Positions 1 to 11,147 of a DNA stretch of 64,000 bases are shown here, one piece after another. Every line of letters begins with the position of its first letter. Position 1 is the first letter of the stretch. The DNA is from Lumbricus terrestris (lineage: Eukaryota > Annelida > Clitellata > Crassiclitellata > Lumbricidae): the NCBI GenBank assembly GCA_949752735.1, contig OX457047.1, positions 11,411,976 through 11,475,975 on the forward strand, in the 5' to 3' direction. A model generated the notes under the pieces. It was not told where the DNA came from, ran no database searches, and was given only the letters and a program-made list of their open reading frames with translations. The position numbers and the translations under genes are program-made.

Positions 1-1265
1 AAGTTTTCTCAACAATAATACTACAGAGAATTAAGATGAGGACAGAAGAGATCTTATCGGAAGCTCAGGCAGGATTCAGGGTGAACAGGAGCACTATAGA
101 TCAGATATTCACTCTAAGACAGTTGGCAGAAAAATATGAGGAATTTGGACAAGAACTTTATGTATGCTACATAGATTTTCGAAAGGCTTTCGACAGTGTA
201 TGGAGAAAAGGACTATGGAGAGTCATGAGACATTACGGATATCCAGAGAAAATAATAAGAATACTGGAAAATGCCTACGAGGACACTTTCAGTGCGGTAA
301 GGGTGGACGGAGAGCTGTCGGAATGGTTTAAAACTATTGTGGGAGTGCTGCAGGGATGCGTTTTGTCACCGCTGTTATTCAACATATTTCTAGAACTAAT
401 CATGGCTATGGCATTGGATGGAACAGAGGAAGGAGCAGTGATCGGAGGACAGACTATAAGGGACCTGAGGTTTGCGGATGATATCGCCCTTCTGGCAAAG
501 CAAGCAAATGGACTACAAGAGTCACTAACTAAAGTGGTTCAAGTGAGTCGGGAAATGGGAATGAGTATAAATGTACTGAAAACGGAAAGCCAGTTCCTTG
601 GAAGGGGCAACATCAAATTTCAGTTAGAAGCAGATGGACACCAACTAGAACAGGCGGAGAGCTTCGTGTATCTGGGGGGAACCATTAGCACAAATGGAGA
701 ATCTGAAAAAGATGTGGACAGAAGAATTGGGATAGCCAGAGGAATACTACAGGTGCTGGGTAAGGTTTGGAGCTCGAAGGAAATAGGAAAAGCCACAAAA
801 GTTCAGTTGTATGAGACATTAGTGCTGAGCGCATTGCTGTACAATTCGGAGACTTGGACACTAAGGGAAGCACAGAAGCAGCGGCTGAGGGTGTTTGAAA
901 TGACGTGCCTAAGAAAGATAGAAGGTGTCACGAGAAGGGATAGAATAAGGAATACAGAGATATATAGCAGACTGAATATTCGGCATGATATAATACACAA
1001 AATCCAGAGCAAACGGCTACGCTACTTTGGCCATGTAACCAGAATGCGGGACGAGAGATACCCAAAGATAGCGGTCAACGGATATGTGCATGGTAAAAGA
1101 AAAAAGGGAAGACCAAAGAAGAGATGGTTCGACATGATACAAGAGGACTGTCGGGAGATGGGTTTTTCCATACAAGAGGCTACACACAAAGCTCAAGAAC
1201 GAGAAAAGTGGAGATTTTCCATAGCTGGGCGGCTGTCACGTGCGAAAGCATCGTCAAAGCCATAA
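1..1265 (+). mobile_element. Non-LTR (LINE) retrotransposon, 3' part with reverse transcriptase ORF
   Basis: The frame is open from the first base of the window to the TAA at 1263-1265, so the ATG at 36 is only an internal Met and the 5' part (expected endonuclease) lies outside. The protein has reverse-transcriptase blocks in order: QAGFR..ST, the catalytic Asp block YIDFRKAFDSV, GVLQGCVLSPLLFN, and the FADD catalytic pair. It ends in the conserved C-terminal block RLRYFGHVTRM..GRPKKRW found in RTE/Jockey-type elements. No internal stop is present, so this copy is fairly young or still functional. I cannot fix the clade by eye; RTE-like is my best guess. About 35 bases of A/T-rich sequence after the stop probably form the 3' end. 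Confidence 0.88.
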
Positions 1266-1380
1266 GTCAAGTAAGTCAAGTCATTAAAATTATATAAAAT
1301 AGTATTAGGCTATTGGTCATTCGCGCAGTTGATGCTAGTGCTAGTGGTATTCACACCATTGATTTGCACTTCCTGATAGC

Positions 1381-2473
1381 CAGTGTTTAATCTAGTCCCC
1401 CTCTGGGGGGGAATTGGGATTCCTGGGGGAAGACATTTGAATATCCGAAGGACGCTCGTGATGCACGTAGCACCGAGACGGGGAGGGGTATAGGGAGGGG
1501 ATGCGCCCCTCCCCATCAGAAACGTTTTGAATTTCCACATTGCAATGGCAGCATTTTAAGGTGTCGTCTTAACAAAATAGCTGTACATTTTCAGTGACCC
1601 ATTAGAAAATTTTTGGTTTTCCACATTGCAATGGCAGCATTTTAAGGGGTCATCTTAACAAAATAGCTGTACTGTTTCAGTGACCCATTAGAAAATTTTT
1701 GGATTTCCACATTACAATGGCAGCATTTTAAGGGGTCATCTTAACAAAATAGCTGTATACTGTTTCAGTGACCCATTAGAAACTTTTTGAATTTCCACAT
1801 TGCAATGGCAGCATTTTAAGGGGTCATCTTAACAAAATAGCTGTACTGTTTCAGTGACCCATTAGAAACTTTTTGAATTTCCACATTACAATGGCAGCAT
1901 TTTAAGGGGTCATCTTAACAAAATAGCTGTACTGTTTCAGTGACCCATTAGAAACTTTTTGAATTTCCACATTACAATGGCAGCATTTTAAGGGGTCATC
2001 TTAACAAAATAGCTGTGCGTTTTCAGTGACCCATTAGAAACTTTTTGAATTTCCACATTACAATGGCAGCATTTTAAGGTGTCGTCTTAACAAAATAGCT
2101 GTACTTTTTCTGTGACCCATTAGAAAAATTTTGAATTTCCACATTGCAATGGCAGCATTTTAAGGGGTCATCTTAACAAAATAGCTGTGCGTTTTCAGTG
2201 ACTTATTAGAAACTTTTTGAATTTCGACATTGCAATGGCTGCATTTTAAGGTGTCATCTTAACATGACAGTATCATATATTATAGTAGTAAAATAATGTC
2301 ATTACAATCATATAATAATAATTAATATCACGATATATTATAACACTTCATGTAAAACAATGACGAAAGCAGTAACTAAAAACCAATATCATTTCGTCAA
2401 TTTTTTCTGGGGGGGGGAAATGTCAATCCTGGGGGGAACTTCCCCCTCCCAGAGATGTCTAGATTAAACACTG
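1381..2473. mobile_element. Non-autonomous hAT-like DNA transposon carrying a satellite array
   Basis: The ends are perfect inverted copies of CAGTGTTTAATCTAG (1381-1395 and 2459-2473), followed inward by G-rich tracts. The direct repeat CCTGATAGC lies on both sides (1372-1380 and 2474-2482), a target-site duplication of 8-9 bp, since one C is ambiguous. The CAGTG start and 8-bp duplication fit hAT; a 9-bp duplication would fit Mutator. No transposase frame is present. The body is mostly nine tandem 86-bp units. Confidence 0.82.
1520..2263. repeat. Tandem satellite, nine units of about 86 bp
   Basis: The anchor TTTCCACATT recurs at about 1532, 1617, 1703, 1792, 1878, 1964, 2050, 2136 and 2222. 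Each unit also holds AATGGCAGCATTTTAAGG, AACAAAATAGCTGT and CAGTGACCCATTAGAAA. Units differ by a few substitutions. The array lies wholly inside the TIR-bounded element, and reverse-complement units recur near 52.7-53.1 kb. Confidence 0.92.
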
Positions 2474-2797
2474 CCTGATAGCGCTTGTCGCCATGCGCGG
2501 GAACGGACATTAACACCTCGGACAAAGCCCCGTCTCTGTGCAAACTAGGCCTAGCCGTGGACTCCGAAATTTTGAGACCTCCATGGCCTATTTCTGTAGT
2601 AAATAAATTGATGGAACGCGTTTCGTCAATTCAGCTTCGGTAACCTACAGTACTGGTGTAGTGGGGCGGGAACGCGGGGGAACGCCGTTCCCGCACTCTT
2701 TTCCAGGGAGGGAACGCGATCCCTCACTATTTTGCAGCATTTCTGCTGAAATAAATGAACAAAAAGACTTCTGCTGAAATAAATGAACAAAGAAAAC
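2474..2797. other. Gene-free spacer between two transposons
   Basis: No gene is seen. It holds a G/C-rich palindromic patch near 2665-2730 (GGGAACGCGGGGGAACGCCG and related copies) and a short direct repeat of about 24 bp built on CTTCTGCTGAAATAAATGAA near 2738-2790, directly before the foldback element. Confidence 0.5.
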
Positions 2798-5211
2798 GGC
2801 AAAACTCCGAATACCGGTCCCAAATTATTTCGCATGGCTTATCACATAGATATGCTTCTCCAATGCTTTCTTACTCACCCTCATATACAATGACGTCATT
2901 ATTGAGGCCATTTTGGTTACCAGTACATTCTGAGTACATTCATCCCGCTTCTTGTTTTGGTCTGAGGATTTTCATCTGTCATCCCACTTCGTGGTTTGTT
3001 ATCAATATTTTCATCTGTGACTAAAATACCAATCGCCGCTGAAGTTACAATGAAAATCTTCAGACCAAAACAGGGTAATCCCGCAGTTTAGCGTCGTTAA
3101 TTACCGCATGCTTGATAAATGGAAGCTGGATTGATGATTTTCATTCATGTATTTCAACATGCATCCAGCTTCCATTTCTCAAGCGATGTGCTGAGGTTAA
3201 ATATTATTGGCTAACCGGCAAATGGTGAATGGAAGCTGGATGAAGGTTCCTTATAGGTGAATGGAAGCTGGATGAAGGTTCCTTATAGGTGAAATAGAAG
3301 CTGGATTGACAAAATAACGCTTGAGAACTGGAAGCCAGATTAATGATACATCACTTGAGAAATGGAAGCTGGATGTTGAAATACATGAATAAAAATAATC
3401 AATCCAGCTTCCATTTATCAAGCATGCGGTAATCCATTAGAAGAAAAGAAATTAACGACGCTAAACTGCAACCCAGTGGCGGTTCTACCGGGGGGGCTGG
3501 GGGGGCTACAGCCCCCCCAGCTGAAAAGTTAGCCCCCCTAGATTTTCCTAGCCCCCCTATACAAATGTTAGCCCCCCCAGTTTAGCACTTAATCAGTTAT
3601 AAACTGCCTACAATATCTGTTGGCAGTTGGCACCAAGGCCTTCTAATTCACTAATTCTTAGATGCTGTTCTGTGAAACTTTGGTACTGTAACACAGCAAT
3701 AATTATCACCGTTCTCATACCCCTGCACTGTTGCTTCAATAAGAGTGCTCAGACACAAGCACATGTTTATCTATACTAATAGCTGCCCTTCGACTACAGA
3801 GGACCCATGGGATGTTCAAGCGCAAGTGAAGAACTAATAACGGCTTCAGCGGCTGAGATTAAGTCATACGCCAGCTCTTAATGACCCTGTATGCCGTAGT
3901 GACACCAGCTTCATCCTTAGCTCACGATGATAGCGGGGCGGCCACAGACCCCAACATCAGCAGCACATATGGTCAGACAAGGCCAGGCCAGATAAGATCC
4001 CATGTGTACTATTAAAGTGTACAGTATACTGTATATATGCGCATATGTGCAAGCTGGACAGTGTGTACTAGAATCAGCTCGGAGCACGCACATGTGTAAA
4101 TCATTATAAATGGCTAAATTCATTGTGAGAATTTAAAAGTGAAAAGCCGATGAGTTAAACGATGAAGTTTTCGACGGCAATGATAATGCTACAGCAGGTA
4201 TGTAAAATGGCAATGAATCTACGTGAGATGGGATGATATAAACCAAGTTTTGTTATGGAAGGAAGCCTAAAAATGACACTGGTGCTCTAGAAAATCTTTA
4301 CTAAGCTTATACATGGAGGTGTCACATTCAAAAGATCATTTTCAAGAAAGACTACTGTTCTTTTTCGCAACCTGACAGGTGAAAAAGTGTTCTGCGAACC
4401 TGCAAATAGATAAATTGAAGCTATTTTGTTTGTAAACTTATTTAGACATGAGGTATTTGCTCAAAACAAGTGTTCCAGTTACAATAATGAATCAAGTGCA
4501 TGCAATGCAACAAACAAGTTGAACATGCAACATTTGTGCTCTGCATGTGGATTCTTCAGAAGATGACATATAACATTCTTTATATACCCTTTGGCAGGGC
4601 GTACAAAAACTGTCCTCTTAAGCCTTTTGTACTGTCTTTTAGAAAAGCTAAAAATATTGGTTTTGACAAAAGTTAAACATGATACAATTTTCTTCGATGT
4701 GTTAATTGTAAATCCTCAAAGATAGAATTGAGGTACGAGTCTTTCTCAGAACCTGTTGCACTGTTCTTGATTCATCATTGTAACTGTAACTCATGGTCAT
4801 AAGTTTTTTGCAATGAAAAACTTATTTATTCATTCGTTCATTCTTTTCATTCATTAAAAATTGTGTACTTTAGAAATCATTCTACTTAGGCCTATGGAAT
4901 GTCAGTCAGATAGCCTAATATCATTTTTTATGTGAATATATTGTTGAAACGAGGGCAACGGGGGCCAACACACTCAACTGCGTAAACATAATTATGCATC
5001 TATGGGACGGGAGGGGCTAATGCAATTTTTAGCCCCCCCAGTCTAAAAAGTCTAGAACCGCCACTGCTGCAACCCCAAAACAGGAAGCGGGATGATTTTT
5101 CTGATTTTCTTGAGTGCAATAAACGTTTTCGGCAGTTATCTACAAATGCTGTGAAGTGACAGTAAGACAAATGCTGTGAAATAATTTGGGACCGGTATTC
5201 GGAGTTTTGCC
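2798..5211. mobile_element. Foldback-type element with long inverted repeats, split by a later insertion
   Basis: A stretch of about 33 bp beginning GGCAAAACTCCGAATACCGG at 2798 recurs inverted at 5180-5211. Further inside, CATCCCGCTTC..GTTTTGGTCTGA near 2942 pairs with CCAAAACAGGAAGCGGGATG at 5078-5097. Another inverted pair (3083-3190 against 3350-3470) contains copies of AATGGAAGCTGGAT. The interval 3475-5066 is a separate hAT-like insertion; without it the foldback is about 0.8 kb. No coding capacity is seen. Confidence 0.65.
3475..5066. mobile_element. Non-autonomous hAT-like transposon, 1.6 kb, nested
   Basis: The TIR CAGTGGCGGTTCTA occurs at 3475 and inverted at the right end (5053-5066). 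It is flanked by the exact 8-bp duplication CTGCAACC (3467-3474 and 5067-5074), the size made by hAT transposases. Subterminal runs of AGCCCCCC occur at both ends in opposite sense. The A/T-rich interior has no long frame and no recognisable transposase fragment. Confidence 0.9.
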
Positions 5212-5828
5212 AAGAAAACTTCAAGACTCACAGTATTATCTGTACAGGTATGGAAACTGTTTGAATACTTGAATACAATATGTTACAAATAACAAATTCC
5301 TATGTATAAATTTACATAATTACATTTATTATTTTTATTTTTTACATTCAACAGTTTCAAAAATAGCAGCGCTCACACTATGCAAAATTCTTGCAAGATT
5401 GCACTTTTTGCTACAGTTGCTACTTCAATTTCCAGACGTTTCCCCACTTCATTTTTTAGGACTACGTAGCCTACACCACTGGTAACCTATCGTTTTAGCG
5501 TAATAAATTAGGCCTATACTAAATCTTTTGACTGGCGCAGCATGATTATTTTTCATTAATTCGGCTTCTTCTTTGGCATGCATGAATCATTCTCATCACT
5601 CAATCAGGCAATCGTTTAGGGAAGAATTTATTTAATTAATGCAGCTTCTATACTTTAATCAATGCAAGTTCTATTTAAATGACAATTATTTTTTTATCAA
5701 TCCAGCTCCAGTTTCAACATTATGCATTAATGTTCTTATAAATCCTACTTCTATTGAAGTAAAAATTATTTTCACCTATCAGAATTTAATTTGGTTTGAA
5801 TTCGTTTCCTCAAACCACTTGTAGCTAT
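5212..5828. other. Gene-free A/T-rich DNA with degenerate repeats
   Basis: No gene is seen. From about 5560 on it holds scattered diverged copies of a motif resembling CATCAATCCAGCTTCCATTT, part of the degenerate array described separately. Confidence 0.5.
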
Positions 5829-6085
5829 CAGTGGCGGCGCTAGGGGGCTGGGGGGCTAAAAAAGGGCCATCCGAATTTTTCACATTGAAATATCCACGAT
5901 TTTCGGCTGACGACTAAAAAAAAAGTTGTCAGAAATTTTGGCGGCGGAAATGGAAAATTTTCATGAGATTTCGGTCGATGACTTAAAAAAAAGGTCGTCA
6001 GAAATTTTGGCGGCGAAAATTTTCCATTTTCGCCGCGAGGCTTCAGCCCCCCCCCCCCGAAACTGAAATCCTGGCGCCGCCACTG
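5829..6085. mobile_element. hAT MITE, 257 bp
   Basis: The TIR CAGTGGCGGCGC(T/C)AG is flanked by the exact 8-bp duplication GTAGCTAT (5821-5828 and 6086-6093), which also fits the hAT target pattern nTnnnnAn. The interior has two copies of an A-rich hairpin motif (TGACGAC..GT(C/T)GTCA) followed by AGAAATTTTGGCGGCG. Confidence 0.92.
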
Positions 6086-6294
6086 GTAGCTATAGGCTAT
6101 GCCACTATTGCCATCAACGCTAAATCCTATGCATTGTCAAATAATTTAATCCGCTATTTAAAACGATGGATTACCCCAGCTTCTATTTAAATATCAACAA
6201 TTGTTTGTAACCAATCCAACTTGTTTTAGATAACAATTATTTTTCATCAATCCATCTTCCATTTAGGCAAAAATTCGTTTCATATCTGTCCAAC

Positions 6295-6295
<1 letters not shown>

Positions 6296-6379
<84 letters not shown>
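6296..6379. repeat. (AT)n microsatellite
   Basis: About 80 bases of uninterrupted AT dinucleotide lie within the degenerate array. Confidence 0.97.
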
Positions 6380-6381
<2 letters not shown>

Positions 6382-6665
6382 GCCTAGGCGAACCAGCAAC
6401 AATTGTTTTTATCAATCCAACTTTGATCTGTATAACTAACATTTATTTTTCATCAATCCACCTTCTAATTTGAGCAAGAACATTTCATCAATCCAGCTTA
6501 CATAAAACATTTAAAGCAAGAGCATTTTCATCAATTCCGCTTCCATTTGAATTAGAACATTTTCATCAATCCAGCTTCATTTGAGCAAGAATAATTTTTT
6601 TTCATCAATCTAGCTTCCATTCAAGTAAAAATTATTTTGTATCAATCCGACATCGACTTCTATTT

Positions 6666-7068
6666 GCGGAGAATTCTTTTTGTCATTGCTAAACGACCAA
6701 CATAATGTGTTTTGAGCTTAGGACCCCTTCCGGAGGATTAGGCTACCACTTATACGCAATTTATGTTCTACCCGGTTTGCCCTACCATGCGGGATTTGTC
6801 CCGGGTTTTTGTCCGGGGGCTTTGTCCGGAGGGTTTTGACCAGAACCTATAGACCATTTCTGGCGGGAACCGTTACCATGACAAAGCTATACCATCATGC
6901 ATCATGCCTACGCGCGCAAATTACGTGTAGGGCAAAAGCCGCTGTTGTTTTTGGCTGATTTTAAGAAGTTATTTTTTAAAATGCCATCGTCGTGCTGGGT
7001 GCCGAATTGCAGAATTGATGTACTAGGGGAAGTAAAGTAAAACATAGTCGCTTTCCTTTAACTAATAC
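6666..7068. other. Gene-free flank left of the LTR element
   Basis: No gene is seen. Short G-rich repeats of the type TTTGTCCGGGGG occur near 6790-6840. The last four bases (ATAC, 7065-7068) are duplicated on the far side of the LTR element. Confidence 0.5.
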
Positions 7069-8514
7069 TGTTACGCCCGCCCTAACCGCTAGGGGACCGG
7101 AAGCGCTTGCAAGGGATGCCCCACTTACTCGCTTACTTTCGCCCCCCTCCCCTAGTGTGGCGGCGTACTGCCGGGGCGACAGGGAACCACCTACGGGAAC
7201 CTCAAGTGTGAACGACAGGGAGGAACGTCCAGATTCTCTTCTTTCATGGGTACCAGGGCCTACAGGACATGTCTCCGCGGCGGTTTGTCGACGCGCGACA
7301 GCACCCTCTTTCCGGTGCTCGTCTGAGTTCGTTATCCCCGCGGCAGCTTTGGGCGAAAGGGACTCGAACTCCTGAAGAGGTGGCGGAGAGTATTTGGCTG
7401 GATATATCTGGCGCTCTATAAATCTCTCATCACTACTGACTGTCCGCCCTCCCTCCGAATCATCCGATTCCTCGAGGGCGTCCCCCCTCAAAGAGCTGGC
7501 ACGAGACATGGGATTATTCTGTTTTACAACTAATTGCAAGTCAGTCAGTGAATCACCTTCAATTCTATTTCAATATGCAACACTTTATTTGTTCTTTCAC
7601 TACTTAATTAATATACAATTGGCAGTAACCTGTGCAAATACAATTCTGCCTATAATACTTATCAGTTCAACACAAAGTATTCCTAACACTACACAGCATT
7701 TATGGCTGGTTATTACACACTCTGCATTACTTGATACCTATCTCTTATGCTCCTGCATATAACTAGGCTATCAGTTCAGTTCTTATTTCCTTAACTACTG
7801 CAGAAGGTCAAATCACGCTATTAATCAGTTACACGAAAGCAACGAATTAACATCAACACTTTGCACTAATTTACCACGACCACAGCAACAGTTATATCGC
7901 AAGGCTACTTCTAGCAACTCTTTCAATATATTCACGCTTCTTAATACAAGCGCTAATTTATCCTTCGCTCTACCTGTAATGCGCTATATAATCTATATCA
8001 ACGCGTTCCGGCCATTTTAAACATTCATTCATTTACAGATTCAGCACGCTACACTTTAATTTATTTCTACTTCCCTGATTCCTAAGCGGTTTTGCTTATT
8101 TCGACGTTCTCTTTCCACCGGAGGCGACCAGCGGTCGTTTACTTTATTATCTATTAATTTAGTTAACTTTCTTATTAATTTAGATGCCCGAAAACTTAGT
8201 TTTAAACGAATTTCTACTCAAAAAGATGGCCTAGTCTTTCTCGTCGGTTTCACCTTCTTTGCGTCTCTTCGTCCTACTGACCTAGATTTGTCCAACAGCC
8301 AATCGGAAGCGACCTTTTACCGCTGTTTGTAGGTCACGCGTCGCTCTTGGCCAATCAGCGGCGCCCACACTTTCGCCACGTCATCCAAAAGGTCACACGT
8401 CATGCTGGCGTAATGTCTGCAGCCTCGCTCTGGTGCAGCATAGAGTTAATTAACCGTTATGGCCAACATGGATAAAAATAAGTATAATTTTGTAGCTTTT
8501 CCCAAAACGCTACA
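7069..8514 (-). repeat. 3' LTR of the Gag-only element
   Basis: Nearly identical copy of 13563-15008. It repeats the first 147 gag codons, whose frame then runs into flanking DNA and ends by about 6976. This is a consequence of LTR duplication and not a separate gene. Confidence 0.95.
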
Positions 8515-8527
8515 CTCTCCCCTCCTT
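8515..8527 (-). promoter_or_regulatory. Polypurine tract
   Basis: Directly before the 3' LTR on the minus strand is AAGGAGGGGAGAG, a 13-base purine run at the position expected for priming plus-strand synthesis. Confidence 0.75.
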
Positions 8528-11147
8528 AACCCGAATTTTCCATATTACTGGAAAATTCAGCAGTGGTCGCGTACTGAATCTGTTGTACAGGAGTTGCTAA
8601 GGCAGGGTCATCACTACTATACTAAAAGACATTGCCGCTTGAGAACAGTCTGAACAGTAAGCAGGCAATTCTACATCAACAACTGTATGAAATCTCATCT
8701 TACTCTAAGAACCAACAGGGCTCCTAATTCACAACAGGAGAATCAACTAATTAGCCTCCTAGCAACGCTTGTTGTAAAAGTTCAGGCATACAAAGTACAG
8801 CATCTTAGCACGTCTTTACTCATAACAACTAAACCCTAACAACACAACCGCTTAAATTCTCAAGGTGACTGCAGGGCAATGTTTACGCTCATGTAACATC
8901 CTTACTTTGCAATCTCCCTGAAACCATACGTTCGGAGTCACCAGCAAAAAGAGGGAGGGACGTCTACTTAAATTGAAGGTCTCCAACTCACTCTCGCTCC
9001 CTACTCCACGCAGACCACAATTCAGCAAAGGCACAAGGTCAGGGTATCAGGCGATTCAGAGAAAGCATACCACTAGGCCAGCCTTTACCTCACTAGGGTT
9101 ACTAACTACGTCCATTGGTTACCCAATCCTCGTCGGAATACAGGCCATTGGTGTTTAATCACCAGTCTCTGCTTCCACGAACCCCGGGACTACTAACTAC
9201 CAGACACAAAGTCTCTGAACTAAAGCAGGGTTGGAAATCCCAATAGAAATATTATCCATACTCTTACACATTATCAGGTGCTATCGGGTTATCCTCCCAC
9301 CCAGGTTTCAGGTAATGCACATCAAACAGTTACAGTAAACAATGTACTACAATCCATTCCAGCAACAGCTCGAAGCCACAAACCAAGAGAATGTCCTCTA
9401 ACACATACAATCATGCTCCGGCCCCAAATCCTACAGATAATCCTAGCGCAGTTAACATGTTATTAGCTACAACATTAACGACAACTTAGACTAACACGAA
9501 ATATAAGCAATTTGACTTAAGCAGTTTTCATCCAAAAAGCAACTAAACTTAAGATGAATCCTTTTTTTTTTATTATGTATCCAGCCCAAAGTTAACTCTC
9601 AGCAGGCACAAATCATCACATCAGTAGCTGACACATTATCACAGGCACAACACGTTACAACAAGGCTGAACCAGCTGCATAAGGCATTACCGCTTAGTGA
9701 AGCGTACCTATGCCTACTAGGACGGATTGACTCCATGACCTACGCTGTTACCTCTACGTCACCTTCCCACACAGGACGTTTACACAGGACCAAGTACACA
9801 CATTTCCACCAACGGAAAGAATATATCACCATCATTTCCACACAGGAAAAAGTTTACATCCATTTCCACCAACGGAAAGAGTACATCTCATGCATTCCCA
9901 GACAGGAAAGTTCTCAAGCAACCAATAACGACGATTGGACGGATTACCGCTTATTACATTCATTCCCACACAGGAAAATTCTCAAGCAACCAATAACGAC
10001 GATTGGACGGATTACCGCTTATTACATCTCATTCATTTCCACACAGGAAGAAGTTTACATCCATTTCCACCAACGGAAAGAGTACATCTCATTCATTCCC
10101 ACACAGGAAATTTCTCAAGCAACCAATAACGACGATTGGACGGATTACCGCTTATTACATCTCACTAACAGACCACCAGTCTCCTCTTCTATGTAACCCT
10201 TAATGCCTGCAACAATTTCAGTCTACCTACAAGTTTACCACCGATCTGTTTACTTAACTTCTTCAGGGCAATACACACCTTAAATTCCTAGTCAATTATT
10301 ACTACTGTTTCCCAGTTGCTGCTTAATCAGGAGCTCAATCCTTACAACAAACTTTTATATAAGAATCTAGACTATTATTCAACATGACAAATAGCTAAGT
10401 ATCAACAGCAATCTTGCATATATGCAGTGTTCTTTAAGAATTCTATTATCCTATGTCAAACCATTTCCACAGCCGTACTCTCCTAGTAAGATAAAATCAT
10501 AGACATTGGCACTAATCATTATTACAGGCAAGACACATTACATGAAGGCTGAAGCTATCTACACCAGGCCTTACCGCTTAGAGAAGCGTACCTATGCACC
10601 ATGACCTCTACACCTCCATTTCCACACAGGAAAGAGTACACTTGAGCAACCAATAGCGACGATTGGACGGATTACCGCTCTTACCAAATAACAGGTCCTT
10701 AGTCTCACCTTCGCATGCAATTCTTAATGCCTGCAACAACATCAGTCTGCCTACTAGTCTACAACTTACTCACTTACCGACTACTCAGGCCAATGCATAC
10801 ATCAGGATAATTCACCAAATTCTAGCAGACTGCTTTTCAATCAATGCACAAATGCAATCTTCTCCTAATCTAGCACATTTTAGATTCAACTTTAATCTGC
10901 AATCGAGGTTATGCACATCAAATCTTAAACTAACATGCAAGCACAACATTTAGCCTTTCTTCTGTGGCAATAAAAACAACAATGCAATAAAACACAAGTA
11001 AACAATTCTAATCTACCCCCAATGATCTAACCTAGATCAAAGTTATAAAATAAACATTTTATTCATCGAAAGGAACTAAAACCAAGGCTTCTCGCCACAA
11101 TCTCTACTCGTCGCCATTACGCGACGTTACCATCACATTACACTACA
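8528..11147 (-). other. Repeat-rich internal spacer in place of pol
   Basis: This 2.6-kb interval lies where pol would follow gag. I see no long frame or pol motif on either strand. From 9735 to 10190 and again at 10555-10690 it holds repeated blocks (see the separate repeat entry). Confidence 0.75.
9680..10690. repeat. Direct repeats inside the LTR element spacer
   Basis: The block containing CAACCAATAACGACGATTGG plus ACGGATTACCGCTTATTACA occurs near 9918-9960, 9986-10028 and 10118-10160, with a diverged copy near 10645-10684. A second motif, CATTTCCACCAACGGAAAGA, recurs near 9801, 9861 and 10061. TACCGCTTAG(A/T)GAAGCGTAC occurs at about 9690 and 10572. Spacing is uneven, so this is a scrambled repeat region and not a clean array. 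Confidence 0.85.

Larger units (their letters stand above)
5560..6665. repeat. Degenerate tandem array built on 'atcaatccagcttccattt'
   Basis: At least a dozen diverged copies of the motif, each followed by A/T-rich filler such as GAGCAAGAACATTTT, are spaced roughly 40-50 bp apart. They are clearest at 6395-6660. The same core in opposite orientation (AATGGAAGCTGGAT) forms the interior of the foldback near 3115-3425. The array is interrupted by a MITE (5829-6085) and an (AT)n tract. Confidence 0.65.

Noticed and set aside
6976..7509. Separate 5' truncated gag gene
   Set aside because: It is the LTR-encoded Gag N-terminus repeated in the 3' LTR, running into flanking DNA.
9735..10190. CRISPR-like repeat array
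   Set aside because: Animal DNA, uneven spacing, repeated 'spacers', and location inside an LTR retrotransposon.
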